Below, in pieces: positions 35,326-43,700 of a stretch of DNA of 64,000 nt (its first letter is position 1; every line of letters starts with the position of its first letter). Under the pieces are notes generated by a model. That model had not been told where the DNA came from, ran no database searches, and was given only the letters and a program-made list of their open reading frames with translations. Source of the stretch: Oscillospiraceae bacterium (GTDB taxonomy: Bacteria; Bacillota; Clostridia; Oscillospirales; Ruminococcaceae); contig CAAGJI010000003.1 of NCBI GenBank assembly GCA_900770195.1, positions 47,426 through 111,425 of the forward strand, read 5' to 3'. A program made the position numbers and the translations under genes.

Positions 35326-36444
35326 ATGGATAAATACAGAATATGTTGCAGCTGTCACTTTGGACTTGAAAGTGTTTTAAAATTTGAAGTCAATAAAATT
35401 GGTGGAACAGACCTTATAGTTTCAGATGGAAAAGTAAGTTTTATGGGCGATGACAATATTGTTGCAAGGGCAAATATTGCTTTGTCAACGGCTGAAAGAG
35501 TTATGATAGAACTCGGGCAGTTTAAAGCAACGTCATTTGAAGAACTTTTTCAGGGAGTCAAAGCACTTCCTCTTGAAGAATTTATAGGAAAAGATGACAG
35601 ATTCCCTGTCAAGGGTTCATCACTTAATTCAAAACTTCACAGCATTCCTGACTGTCAGGCTATTATAAAAAAAGCAGCAGTTGAAAGATTAAGACAGCGT
35701 TACAGAATTTCCTGGTTCACAGAAGACGGACCTGATATTCCTATAAGATTTACTATTTTGAAAGATATTGTTACAATTTATCTTGATACATCGGGTCTGG
35801 GACTTCATAAGAGAGGTTACAGATACCATTCAAATGCAGCACCTATAAAAGAAACACTTGCGGCAGGAATTGTTGACCTTGCAAGAGTACGCCCTGACAG
35901 CCACGTATGCGACCCTTTTTGCGGAAGCGGTACATTACTTATTGAATCAGCATTCAAGGCACTGAACATTGCACCGGGGCTGAGAAGACGTTTTCTTGCT
36001 GAAAAATGGGGTTCTGTTTCTTCAAAAGTGTGGGACGAAGAAAGAACAAGGGCGATGGATTCAATAAATAAATCGGCTAAATTTGAAGCTTGGGGATTTG
36101 ACAATGACCCTGAATGTATTGAACTTGTTTTACAGAATTCAAAAAAAGCAGGCGTTGATGCAAGAATACACGTTCTTGAAAGAGATGCGGTTGATTTTAA
36201 ATTGCCTGCTGATGATTGCATTATAATGTGTAACCCTCCATATGGTGAAAGATTGCTTGATGTTAAAAAAGCAAGGGAACTTTATAAAATAATGGGCAGA
36301 AAATTCCCGTCTGATGCGAAAAATCCTGCATACATAATTTCGCCTGATGAAGAATTTGAAGAATGTTATGGTAAAAAAGCCGATAAAAAGAGAAAACTTT
36401 ATAATGGTATGATGAAGTGCAACCTGTTTTCATACTACAGATAA
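35326..36444 (+). CDS. THUMP-domain class I SAM RNA methyltransferase
   Basis: 372 residues. N-terminal THUMP RNA-binding region (about 45-155) and a Rossmann methyltransferase domain with CDPFCGSGTLLIESA (SAM binding) and the catalytic MCNPPYGERL (NPPY, N2-guanine or N6-adenine type). It matches the YpsC/RlmL-N-like family of Firmicutes, likely a 23S rRNA methyltransferase; the exact base is not known from sequence. Confidence 0.9.
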   Translation: MDKYRICCSCHFGLESVLKFEVNKIGGTDLIVSDGKVSFMGDDNIVARANIALSTAERVMIELGQFKATSFEELFQGVKALPLEEFIGKDDRFPVKGSSLNSKLHSIPDCQAIIKKAAVERLRQRYRISWFTEDGPDIPIRFTILKDIVTIYLDTSGLGLHKRGYRYHSNAAPIKETLAAGIVDLARVRPDSHVCDPFCGSGTLLIESAFKALNIAPGLRRRFLAEKWGSVSSKVWDEERTRAMDSINKSAKFEAWGFDNDPECIELVLQNSKKAGVDARIHVLERDAVDFKLPADDCIIMCNPPYGERLLDVKKARELYKIMGRKFPSDAKNPAYIISPDEEFEECYGKKADKKRKLYNGMMKCNLFSYYR

Positions 36445-36464
36445 TATCAGCGGAGGCGGTATAA

Positions 36465-37178
36465 ATGGATTTACAGGAAATAATTGATAAATCCCGAAAA
36501 ATAGTGTTTTTTGGTGGTGCAGGAGTTTCAACAGAAAGCGGAATACCTGATTTTCGTTCTGTTGACGGTTTATATAATCAGAAATATAAATATCCTCCTG
36601 AACAGATTTTAAGCCATACATTTTTTGTTAATAAAACAGAAGAATTTTTCGACTTTTACAGGGATAAAATGATTTGTCCGAACGCAAAACCGAACACAGC
36701 ACATAAAGTTCTTGCAAAAATGGAAAAAATCGGCAAACTTTCAGCAATAGTTACCCAAAATATTGACGGACTTCATACAATGGCAGGAAGCAAAAAAGTT
36801 CTTGAACTTCACGGTTGTGTAAACAGAAATTATTGCCAGAAATGCGGAAAAATGTTCGATGCGGAATTTATTTTGAAAAGCAAAGGCATTCCGCATTGCG
36901 ACTGTGGCGGAATTATTAAACCTGATGTTGTTTTATATGAAGAATCACTTGATAATGATGTTGTAAGCGAGGCGGTTAGAGAAATCAGAAGTTGCGATAC
37001 TTTAATAGTTGCCGGAACATCGCTGACAGTTTATCCGGCGGCAGGTATGATAAACTATTTCAGAGGCGGAAACCTCGTGCTTATAAACAGAGATTCAACT
37101 CCTTACGACAGTCAGGCTGACCTTGTTATACACAAAAAAGTCGGGGAAGTTTTGGGAAAAATAAATTTGGGAGAATGA
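36465..37178 (+). CDS. cobB: NAD-dependent protein deacylase (sirtuin)
   Basis: 237 residues. Removes acyl groups from protein lysines using NAD+. GGAGVSTESGIPDFRS, TQNIDGLH with the catalytic His in ELHGCVNR, four zinc cysteines (CQKC and CDCGG), GTSLTVYP and the final LVLINRD are all present. A GGAGGCG site precedes the ATG. It follows the methyltransferase by 20 bases. Confidence 0.95.
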   Translation: MDLQEIIDKSRKIVFFGGAGVSTESGIPDFRSVDGLYNQKYKYPPEQILSHTFFVNKTEEFFDFYRDKMICPNAKPNTAHKVLAKMEKIGKLSAIVTQNIDGLHTMAGSKKVLELHGCVNRNYCQKCGKMFDAEFILKSKGIPHCDCGGIIKPDVVLYEESLDNDVVSEAVREIRSCDTLIVAGTSLTVYPAAGMINYFRGGNLVLINRDSTPYDSQADLVIHKKVGEVLGKINLGE

Positions 37179-37193
37179 TTTTTTTCTAATCTC

Positions 37194-37222
37194 TTGACAA
37201 AAGCAAAGAAAAAATGTATAAT
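37194..37222 (+). promoter_or_regulatory. Consensus promoter of the GH5 gene
   Basis: TTGACA at 37194-37199, 17-base spacer, TATAAT at 37217-37222, 56 bases before the start. Confidence 0.87.
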
Positions 37223-37277
37223 CATATTGTTATGTTACATATTACAATTTTATAATATTAAAAATCGGAGGGTATAT

Positions 37278-39059
37278 ATGAGTTTAAGCAAAAAAGGCAG
37301 GAGAATAGCCTGTGCAGTTATGGCGGCGGCTGTTCTTGCTTCATCAGCACTTACAGTTAGTTCAGCTTTTAAATCAGTGAAGGCTGTTGATACAAATAAT
37401 GATGACTGGCTTCACGCAGAGGGAAGCAGACTTTACGACAAAAATGGAAATGAGGTCTGGTTGACAGGTGCAAACTGGTTTGGTTTCAATTGTACAGAAA
37501 ACTGTGCACATGGACTTTATGCAACAGATGTTGATGAATTTTTAAGCACGGTTGCAGACCACGGAATAAATCTTATAAGACTTCCTATTTCAACGGAACT
37601 TCTCGTTTCCTGGCAGGAGGGAAAACCGCTTGCATCAAAGAGTGTTAATGCGGCAAATGATGAGTATACAAAAATAAATCCTGATTTCTGCGAATCAGAC
37701 GGAAAAACTCTGAAAAACAGTATGGAAATATTTGATGTCATCATGGGTAAGATGAAAAAATATGGTCTTAAAGTTATGATAGATGTTCACAGTCCTGCAT
37801 CGCATAATTCGGGACACAACTATAATTTGTGGTATTATTCAAGTGACGCATCAGATGGAGATACAATGGCTATTGGCGAATACAGCAAAGAACCTATAAC
37901 ATGGGATATGTGGAAAGATTCTATTACTTGGCTTGCCGATAAGTACGGCAATGATGATACAATTATAGGATATGATTTGAAAAATGAACCTCACGGAAAA
38001 AGAGGATATTCGGGAACAAGCTGTCCTAAAGATATTGCAAAATGGGACGATTCAACAGATTTGAATAACTGGGCATATTCTGCAACAGAATGTGCAAATT
38101 CTGTTTTAAAAGTAAATCCGAATGCACTTATTTTCATTGAAGGTGTTGAACAGTATCCAAAAACAGAAAAAGGCTATACATACGACACAGCGGACATATG
38201 GGGAGCGTCAGGAGATGCTTCACCTTGGTATGGTGCATGGTGGGGAGGAAACCTCCGTGGTGTAAAAGATTACCCTATAACACCTGATTCGGGTACAAGT
38301 CAGATAGTTTATTCACCGCACGATTACGGTCCTTCTGTTTATAATCAGACATGGTTTGCCAAAGATTTTACAACACAGACACTTCTTGATGATTATTGGT
38401 ATGATACCTGGGCATATATAAATGACCAGAATATTGCACCGCTTTTAATTGGCGAATGGGGCGGACATATGGACGGTGCTGAAAATCAGAAATGGATGAC
38501 ACTTCTTCGTGACTATATGATAGATAATCATATCAACCACACTTTCTGGTGTCTTAACCCTAATTCGGGCGATACAGGCGGTCTTCTTGGCTATGATTTC
38601 AAAACATGGGATGACGAAAAATATTCTCTTCTTGAACCTGCACTCTGGCAGACAGCCAAAACAGGCAAATTTATAAGCCTTGACCACGAACAGGCACTTG
38701 GTGTTAACGGTACAGGTATTTCAGTTTCTGAATATTATGAAAATTACGCAAAATCTGAGGGAAGCAACCTTGATGCAGGAAACGGTGGAAATCCGGTTGA
38801 ACCTTCAACAGGTGAATCAACAACTGAAAATCCAACTGAAACTCCAACTGAAACAGTTAAAAAAGATATTCTTGGCGATGTAAACAGCGATGATAAAATA
38901 AATGTTTCAGATGTTGTTTGCCTTACAAGATGGATTCTTAAATCATACGATAAAAAAGATGATAAAATTATATTTACAAAAGAACGTGCAGATATGGACG
39001 AAGACGGAAAAGTTAACGTTATTGACCTTGCGATTCTGAAAAATAAGGTTTTAAATTGA
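37278..39059 (+). CDS. Dockerin-bearing GH5 endoglucanase
   Basis: 593 residues. Signal peptide to about residue 36, then a GH5 TIM barrel (about 45-465) with acid/base Glu near 237 in YDLKNEPHG and nucleophile Glu near 393 in LIGEWGG. Other clan markers are NLIRLPIS, MIDVHSP and SPHDYGPS. A Pro/Thr/Glu linker leads to a dockerin at 532-593 with loops DVNSDDKINVSD and DMDEDGKVNVID. It likely cleaves beta-1,4-glucan as a cellulosome component. The ATG at 37278 follows GGAGGG; the open frame upstream overlaps the promoter. Subfamily not assigned. Confidence 0.93.
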   Translation: MSLSKKGRRIACAVMAAAVLASSALTVSSAFKSVKAVDTNNDDWLHAEGSRLYDKNGNEVWLTGANWFGFNCTENCAHGLYATDVDEFLSTVADHGINLIRLPISTELLVSWQEGKPLASKSVNAANDEYTKINPDFCESDGKTLKNSMEIFDVIMGKMKKYGLKVMIDVHSPASHNSGHNYNLWYYSSDASDGDTMAIGEYSKEPITWDMWKDSITWLADKYGNDDTIIGYDLKNEPHGKRGYSGTSCPKDIAKWDDSTDLNNWAYSATECANSVLKVNPNALIFIEGVEQYPKTEKGYTYDTADIWGASGDASPWYGAWWGGNLRGVKDYPITPDSGTSQIVYSPHDYGPSVYNQTWFAKDFTTQTLLDDYWYDTWAYINDQNIAPLLIGEWGGHMDGAENQKWMTLLRDYMIDNHINHTFWCLNPNSGDTGGLLGYDFKTWDDEKYSLLEPALWQTAKTGKFISLDHEQALGVNGTGISVSEYYENYAKSEGSNLDAGNGGNPVEPSTGESTTENPTETPTETVKKDILGDVNSDDKINVSDVVCLTRWILKSYDKKDDKIIFTKERADMDEDGKVNVIDLAILKNKVLN

Positions 39060-39060
39060 T

Positions 39061-39696
39061 ATGACTAAAAAAGAAATTGCTGAAAAAGCGGTTGAAATAC
39101 TTGAAAAAACATATCCTGATGCAAGGTGTTCGCTTTCATACAGAAAACCTTATGAACTGCTTATTGCAACAAGACTTTCAGCACAATGCACAGATGCAAG
39201 AGTAAATCTTGTAACAGAAGAACTTTTTGAAAAGTACAAAACGCTTGAAGATTTTGCAAATGCTGATTATGAAGAGTTAAGTGCAGATATAAGACCTTGC
39301 GGTTTTTTCAGAACAAAAGCACAGAATATAATTGAAATGTCGAAAATACTTCTTTCAAAATATAATGGTGAAATTCCTGAAAAAATGGAGGAACTTACGG
39401 AACTTCCCGGAGTAGGAAGAAAAACTGCCAACTTAATAAGAGGCGATGTTTTTGGAAAACCAGCCGTTGTAACAGATACACATTTTATAAGAATAACAGG
39501 CAGATTGGGATTGACTGAAAGCAAAGCACCTGAAAGAGTTGAAAAAGATTTGACAGCTTTAATTCCACCTGAAAAATCATCGGATTTTTGCCACAGAATA
39601 GTAAAATTTGGCAGAGATATATGTTGTGCAAGAAAACCTAAGTGCAGTATATGTCCTATGACTGAAATTTGCAAAACTTATAATAAAAATGAATAA
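39061..39696 (+). CDS. nth: Endonuclease III
   Basis: 211 residues, DNA glycosylase/AP lyase for oxidised pyrimidines. Helix-hairpin-helix ELPGVGRKTAN with the catalytic Lys, the catalytic Asp in VVTDTHF, and the 4Fe-4S loop with four cysteines near the C-terminus (CCARKPKCSICPMTEIC). It starts one base after the stop of the GH5 gene, with no promoter visible between, so the two are probably co-transcribed. Confidence 0.96.
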   Translation: MTKKEIAEKAVEILEKTYPDARCSLSYRKPYELLIATRLSAQCTDARVNLVTEELFEKYKTLEDFANADYEELSADIRPCGFFRTKAQNIIEMSKILLSKYNGEIPEKMEELTELPGVGRKTANLIRGDVFGKPAVVTDTHFIRITGRLGLTESKAPERVEKDLTALIPPEKSSDFCHRIVKFGRDICCARKPKCSICPMTEICKTYNKNE

Positions 39697-39703
39697 CAAC
39701 AAA

Positions 39704-39741
39704 AATCTCAGTATGAATAACATACTGAGATTCTTTTTTTA
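39704..39741 (+). terminator. Terminator after GH5-nth
   Basis: Perfect 12-bp stem AATCTCAGTATG/CATACTGAGATT with a 5-base loop, then CTTTTTTT. Confidence 0.92.
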
Positions 39742-39891
39742 GAATGGAGTTCTAAAATGAAAATAAAACATAAACAAACAACAAAACAAAAGGAAAGTTA
39801 AGAGGAAATTTTTCCTTTCGACAATTAATATTATACCATATCAGATGTTCAAAAGCTTTATAACTGGAATGTTTTTGAAAAAATATTATAG

Positions 39892-39920
39892 TTGACATTT
39901 ATCCTTATATAAGTTATAAT
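39892..39920 (+). promoter_or_regulatory. Consensus promoter of pnuC
   Basis: TTGACA at 39892-39897, 17-base spacer, TATAAT at 39915-39920, 29 bases before the start. Confidence 0.87.
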
Positions 39921-39949
39921 AATAGTAAAATATACAAGAGAGGTTTATT

Positions 39950-40633
39950 ATGGTTAATCCTATAAAAGATTTAACAAAAAAAGAATGGGGACTCTGGGTA
40001 GGATCTCTGTTTATAGTCCTTCTTTCAAATATTTTATCCCCGAATGTGGATATTTTAACACTTACTGCAACCTGTATAGGAATTACATCTTTGATTTTTG
40101 CAGCGAAGGGAAATGCGTGGTCACCTGTTTGTATGATTGTTTTCTGTATTTTATATGCTATAATTTCATATCGCTTTCGCTACTGGGGTGAAATGATAAC
40201 ATATCTTGGAATGTCGCTTCCTATGGCTGTCTGGTCGACTTTTACATGGATAAAAAATCCGTCTGAAAACGGAAAAGAGGTTGCTGTTCAAAAGCTTAAA
40301 AAAAAGCATATAATCGGACTTGCTTTTTTTGGAATAATCGTAACAATAATATTTTACTTTATACTGAAAAAGCTGAATACACCTAATATTTTATTCAGTA
40401 CTATTTCAGTAACAACAAGTTTTCTTGCTGCTTCACTTACTATGCTTCGTTCTTCTTATTATGCCCTTGGATATGCTTCAAATGATGTTGTACTTATAGT
40501 TTTGTGGGTTCTTGCTTCAATTAAAAATCCTGTTTATATACCTGTTGCCGTGAATTTTACCGTTTTTCTTTTTAATGATTTATATGGATTTGTCAGCTGG
40601 AAAAAAAGAGAAAGTTCTCAAAATTTAAAATGA
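39950..40633 (+). CDS. pnuC: PnuC-family nicotinamide riboside transporter
   Basis: 227 residues, seven or so membrane helices. The stretch AAKGNAWSPVCMIVFCILYAIISYRFRYWGE and the following TYLGMSLPMAVWS carry the Trp/Tyr pattern of the PnuC core. It imports a vitamin B3 compound, most likely nicotinamide riboside, by facilitated diffusion. No NadR or kinase gene adjoins. The YitT-family gene follows after 14 bases. Confidence 0.9.
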   Translation: MVNPIKDLTKKEWGLWVGSLFIVLLSNILSPNVDILTLTATCIGITSLIFAAKGNAWSPVCMIVFCILYAIISYRFRYWGEMITYLGMSLPMAVWSTFTWIKNPSENGKEVAVQKLKKKHIIGLAFFGIIVTIIFYFILKKLNTPNILFSTISVTTSFLAASLTMLRSSYYALGYASNDVVLIVLWVLASIKNPVYIPVAVNFTVFLFNDLYGFVSWKKRESSQNLK

Positions 40634-40647
40634 TATGGAGGTAAAAT

Positions 40648-41508
40648 ATGAAAAAAGATTTTAAGCAGAATGTTATTACTTTAACAGCTGTAACAGTTGC
40701 AGCATTTATTATGGCACTCAATACAAAAACTTTTGTTAATACAGGTGGACTTTATCCTGGTGGAATAACAGGTCTTACAATTCTTTTGCAAAGAATTTTT
40801 CGTATGACACTTGATATAACTGTCCCTTTCAGTATTATAAATATAATTTTGAATCTTGGACCTGCATATATCGGATTCAGATATATAGGAAAACATTTTA
40901 CAGCGTATTCGTGCATTATGATAATACTGAACAGTTTCTTTACTGATCTTATACCAAATTATGTTATAACACAGGACGTGCTTCTTATAAGTATTTTTGG
41001 AGGAATTGCAAATGGTTTTGCAATAAGCCTTTGCCTTAATACAGGGGCGACCTCAGGCGGTACTGATTTCATTTCAATTTTTATTTCAGAAAAATTCAAT
41101 ATGGACAGTTTCAATATAATCCTTGGATTTAATGCGATAATAATAGGAATTGCAGGTTTGCTTTTTGGTTGGGATAAGGCTTTATATTCGATTATATTTC
41201 AATATGCATCAACAGCGGTTATTCATATTTTTTATAAGAAATTTCAGCAAAGCACACTTTTTATTGTTACAAACAAACCGAAAGAAGTTTGTCAGGAAAT
41301 ATATAAAGTCAGCAAACATGGTGCAACGATTCTTGAGGGCGAGGGTTCATATGAACAATGTGAAAGAAATGTTGTTTATTCAGTTGTTTCAACAGCACAA
41401 ACTAAAAAAGTTATACACGCCATAAAAACAGCAGACCCGACCGCATTTATAAATGAAGTTAAAACACAAAAACTTTCAGGACGTTTTTATCTTCCAAAAG
41501 AAAAATAA
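40648..41508 (+). CDS. YitT-family membrane protein
   Basis: 286 residues: six membrane helices (DUF161/YitT_membrane; LNTKTFVNTGGLYPGGITGL, NTGATSGGTDFIS) and a C-terminal soluble DUF2179 domain (about 215-280, with VVSTAQTKKVIHAIKTADPTAFI). The function of the family is not known. Transcribed with pnuC. Confidence 0.92.
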   Translation: MKKDFKQNVITLTAVTVAAFIMALNTKTFVNTGGLYPGGITGLTILLQRIFRMTLDITVPFSIINIILNLGPAYIGFRYIGKHFTAYSCIMIILNSFFTDLIPNYVITQDVLLISIFGGIANGFAISLCLNTGATSGGTDFISIFISEKFNMDSFNIILGFNAIIIGIAGLLFGWDKALYSIIFQYASTAVIHIFYKKFQQSTLFIVTNKPKEVCQEIYKVSKHGATILEGEGSYEQCERNVVYSVVSTAQTKKVIHAIKTADPTAFINEVKTQKLSGRFYLPKEK

Positions 41509-41524
41509 AAACTGTCACAAAATA

Positions 41525-41568
41525 AATATGCACCTCAAAGATGATATTCTTAGAGGTGCATATTTTTT
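41525..41568 (+). terminator. Terminator after pnuC-yitT
   Basis: 12-bp perfect stem AATATGCACCTC/GAGGTGCATATT with a 16-base loop, then TTTT. Confidence 0.88.
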
Positions 41569-41671
41569 AATGATTATAAATATTGCTTTTTCTATTTTTG
41601 ATTTAGCTTCCTGATAAATTGGAATTTTATGTTCCAAGTTATTGTATACTACGTACCCAATAATATGGCGG

Positions 41672-42106
41672 CTATTTCATTTCCTGTATCTTATCATTCA
41701 TCTTTTTTGCCTCGGCACGATAATATTTCATAAAGAAAAACCAGATGATAAATGCTACGGCAAGCTGAATAGCTGCAATTATAATTCCCTGACCGATTGA
41801 AGCTGATCCGCCAATCCAACCAACTGCATAAGCTACGACAGTATAAACAACACAGCCAATACCCATGTGAATGATAACTCTGATTGGCATTGGAAGATTT
41901 TCCTTTCTATATATGATCGTTGGAACTCCAAATCCAAGACCTATCAATACACAGCCGATGATCATTTTGGTAAACCGATAATTATCCAAGCTGAAATTGC
42001 CTTTGTAGCCTATGTCAAATACAATTCCTACCAAGCAAAATATTGCCATTGCCATTCCTATGCTGATTACCATGCTTCTCAATAAATCCTTAACCATTTC
42101 TTTCAT
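41672..42106 (-). CDS. DUF3021 membrane protein
   Basis: 144 residues with four membrane helices, ending in a basic/charged tail (KKMNDKIQEMK). It matches DUF3021, a family nearly always next to a LytTR regulator, as here, 12 bases downstream. It probably senses a membrane signal or holds back its partner; that is inference. Base use in this pair is less AT-rich than its neighbours, hinting at separate origin. Confidence 0.88.
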   Translation of the reverse strand: MKEMVKDLLRSMVISIGMAMAIFCLVGIVFDIGYKGNFSLDNYRFTKMIIGCVLIGLGFGVPTIIYRKENLPMPIRVIIHMGIGCVVYTVVAYAVGWIGGSASIGQGIIIAAIQLAVAFIIWFFFMKYYRAEAKKMNDKIQEMK

Positions 42107-42118
42107 TGCATTGTCCTC

Positions 42119-42556
42119 CTATAACCCAAGATACTTTTTGAACTCCGGCAGGTATTTCCTTGAAACATAATCCTTGCATCCGTTTTTCAACTTCAGCAAT
42201 AATGTTCCAGAAAATCCCGGCTCGATGCTGTCCATATACGACAGATTGATTAGTGTGGATTTCGATATTTGCATGAACTGTTTTCCTAACTGCACTCCAA
42301 GCTCATAAAGCCTTTTACGAGAACGATATTTTTGTGTTTCGCCGTAAATTATCGTATCACCGTTTTCAACCCTGATCATGTATATTTCTTTAGGCTGTAA
42401 AACAATAATATCTCCCTCATTCTGTAGTGCCGTTATTGGAGACTCATTTGTGCTGATTGTGTCAATTATCCGCTGTATCTCTTCCGTCACCTTGTCGGTG
42501 TATATTACAGCGTATGGTTCTTTATATTCAGCAGAAACGTCAACGGTTACCTTCAT
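42119..42556 (-). CDS. LytTR-type DNA-binding regulator
   Basis: 145 residues from the ATG at 42556, which follows AAGGAGAT; a longer upstream frame has no site. The N-terminal third is alpha/beta, and residues about 50-145 form a LytTR domain (ILQPKEIYMIRVENGDTIIYGE, then LGKQFMQISKSTLINLSYMDSI, YVSRKYLPEFKKYL). It has no receiver domain, as usual for DUF3021-linked members. Likely controls its own operon. Confidence 0.9.
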   Translation of the reverse strand: MKVTVDVSAEYKEPYAVIYTDKVTEEIQRIIDTISTNESPITALQNEGDIIVLQPKEIYMIRVENGDTIIYGETQKYRSRKRLYELGVQLGKQFMQISKSTLINLSYMDSIEPGFSGTLLLKLKNGCKDYVSRKYLPEFKKYLGL

Positions 42557-42586
42557 GCTTATATCTCCTTTCCCTTTAATGATTCG

Positions 42587-42615
42587 ATTATACCACAAAA
42601 TAAAAAACTTGTCTC
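42587..42615 (-). promoter_or_regulatory. Probable LytTR operon promoter
   Basis: Minus strand: GAGACA at 42610-42615, 17-base spacer, TATAAT at 42587-42592, about 30 bases before the LytTR start. Confidence 0.6.
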
Positions 42616-42620
42616 AGACA

Positions 42621-42687
42621 TTAAGGTAAGTGGCAAAAAACAGAAGGTGAAATGCAACAACTATCATATCAAGTTATTTTAGAAGGT
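42621..42687 (-). promoter_or_regulatory. Candidate LytTR binding repeats
   Basis: AAGGT occurs on the plus strand at 42623-42627, 42644-42648 (exactly 21 bases on) and 42683-42687, just upstream of the promoter at 42587-42615. LytTR proteins bind direct repeats spaced by about two helical turns, so these may be autoregulatory sites. Confidence 0.35.
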
Positions 42688-42738
42688 AATATTAAGGAAA
42701 TTTCGATTTATTATTGATATATTACTCTTATCACTCAT

Positions 42739-42767
42739 ATTATAACATAAACCTTATAAAAAGTCAA
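42739..42767 (-). promoter_or_regulatory. Second upstream promoter of the LytTR operon
   Basis: Minus strand: TTGACT at 42762-42767, 17-base spacer, TATAAT at 42739-42744. Confidence 0.7.
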
Positions 42768-42794
42768 CTGTTTTGAATATTTTTATAAAAAGTA

Positions 42795-42832
42795 AAAAAG
42801 GAACCGCAACGAATGCAGTCCCTTTTTATATA
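42795..42832 (-). terminator. Terminator of the broken small gene
   Basis: On the minus strand a stem of about 14 bp (A run, GGGAC, TGCA paired with TGCGGTTCC and T run) has only G-U wobbles; on the plus strand one position becomes an A-C mismatch. A T tract follows. It therefore ends minus-strand transcription from the 43219-43247 promoter. Confidence 0.78.
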
Positions 42833-42873
42833 GTAAATAAGAAAGATATAGGATTAAAATTCATAAAAATATA

Positions 42874-43058
42874 TTATAATTTTATAGCATAGATTTTGTT
42901 CTTAAAAAATATTGTCTTGGTGGTATCGCCATCCTTTTCTGTAAAATAATCTGTGTATCACTGTTGTCGAAAAATTAAAACATTTCAAAGACTAAAATCA
43001 AATTAATTGCATCGTATTCCAAAAACAGCTAACTATCTAAATAATAAAATTCCTCCAT
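42874..43058 (-). pseudogene. Decayed small gene with intact control signals, unknown
   Basis: An ATG at 43058 sits 8 bases behind GGGAAAGGAG and reads MEEFYYLDS, then TAG. The same frame continues through 17 codons (LFLEYDAINLILVFEMF), a TAA, and FFDNSDTQI. One frame over, the last part reads like a protein end: DYFTEKDGDTTKTIFFKNKIYAIKL, then TAA at 42874. With promoter, ribosome site and terminator in place, this looks like a gene of about 60 codons disabled by two stops and a frameshift. The alternatives are a translated 9-residue peptide or a regulatory RNA. No family recognised. Confidence 0.5.
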
Positions 43059-43218
43059 GGGCAAAACTCCTTTCCCGATTATAAATTAACGAACTGCACT
43101 TTTTATCCGGAATAAAAATACAGTAAAATCTTGATCAACAAATCACTTAAAATAATAAAAACTGAAACTTAAATCTGAAAACTACTTCAACTCGTGATCT
43201 GTTTTATATTGTGGCTTT

Positions 43219-43247
43219 ATTATATCATACTTTATGGTAAATGTCAA
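43219..43247 (-). promoter_or_regulatory. Consensus promoter of the broken small gene
   Basis: Minus strand: TTGACA at 43242-43247, 17-base spacer, TATAAT at 43219-43224. The leader from here to the ribosome site is about 140 bases and AT-rich. Between 43250 and 43450 I see only AT-rich sequence. Confidence 0.85.
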
Positions 43248-43450
43248 TAGTATAATTCAACTTTTTGAAAATATTATAAACATTGTACAAATAGCACAAA
43301 TGATGAATTACTTTTTATGCAAATTTAATATTGCAAATTACTTTAAATTTCTTTTTAATTCAAATACAATACGAAATTGATGTAATTTCACAAAAAAAAT
43401 TAACTATAACACAAAATATAAATTAATATCAATAAAAATAGAGTTTCTGC

Positions 43451-43479
43451 TTGACAATTTTGGAATAATGTGATATAAT
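43451..43479 (+). promoter_or_regulatory. Consensus promoter of tRNA-Arg
   Basis: TTGACA at 43451-43456, 17-base spacer, TATAAT at 43474-43479, 61 bases before the tRNA. The leader contains AGGGAA.TGTT and AACAGG.TTCCCT segments that can pair. Confidence 0.87.
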
Positions 43480-43540
43480 ATAAAAGTCGAGTCAGGGAAC
43501 TGTTAAAGACTGATTTACAACAGGTTTTCCCTCAAAAAAT

Positions 43541-43617
43541 GTGCCCATAGCTCAGCTGGATAGAGTGTTTGGCTACGAACCAAAAGGTCGAGGGTTCGAA
43601 TCCCCCTGGGCACACCA
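43541..43617 (+). tRNA. tRNA-Arg (ACG)
   Basis: 77-base tRNA with acceptor stem GTGCCCA/TGGGCAC, encoded CCA and anticodon loop CTACGAA (anticodon ACG, read after deamination to ICG). It stands at the left edge of the polysaccharide gene cluster. Confidence 0.96.
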
Positions 43618-43645
43618 TATTTGTTGTTCAGTTTTAATATAAAAG

Positions 43646-43673
43646 AATCCCCGATTTTATGGGGATTTTTTTG
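43646..43673 (+). terminator. Terminator after tRNA-Arg
   Basis: AATCCCC/GGGGATT stem with an 8-base loop, then TTTTTTG. Only about 30 bases separate it from the first polysaccharide gene. Confidence 0.8.
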
Positions 43674-43700
43674 TAGGTGGATAAAATAAGAGTTAGGAGT

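Noticed and set aside
39757..39801. Fourteen-codon Lys/Gln-rich ORF with GGAG before it, ahead of pnuC
   Set aside because: It sits between a terminator and the pnuC promoter with no promoter of its own; most likely chance in A-rich sequence.
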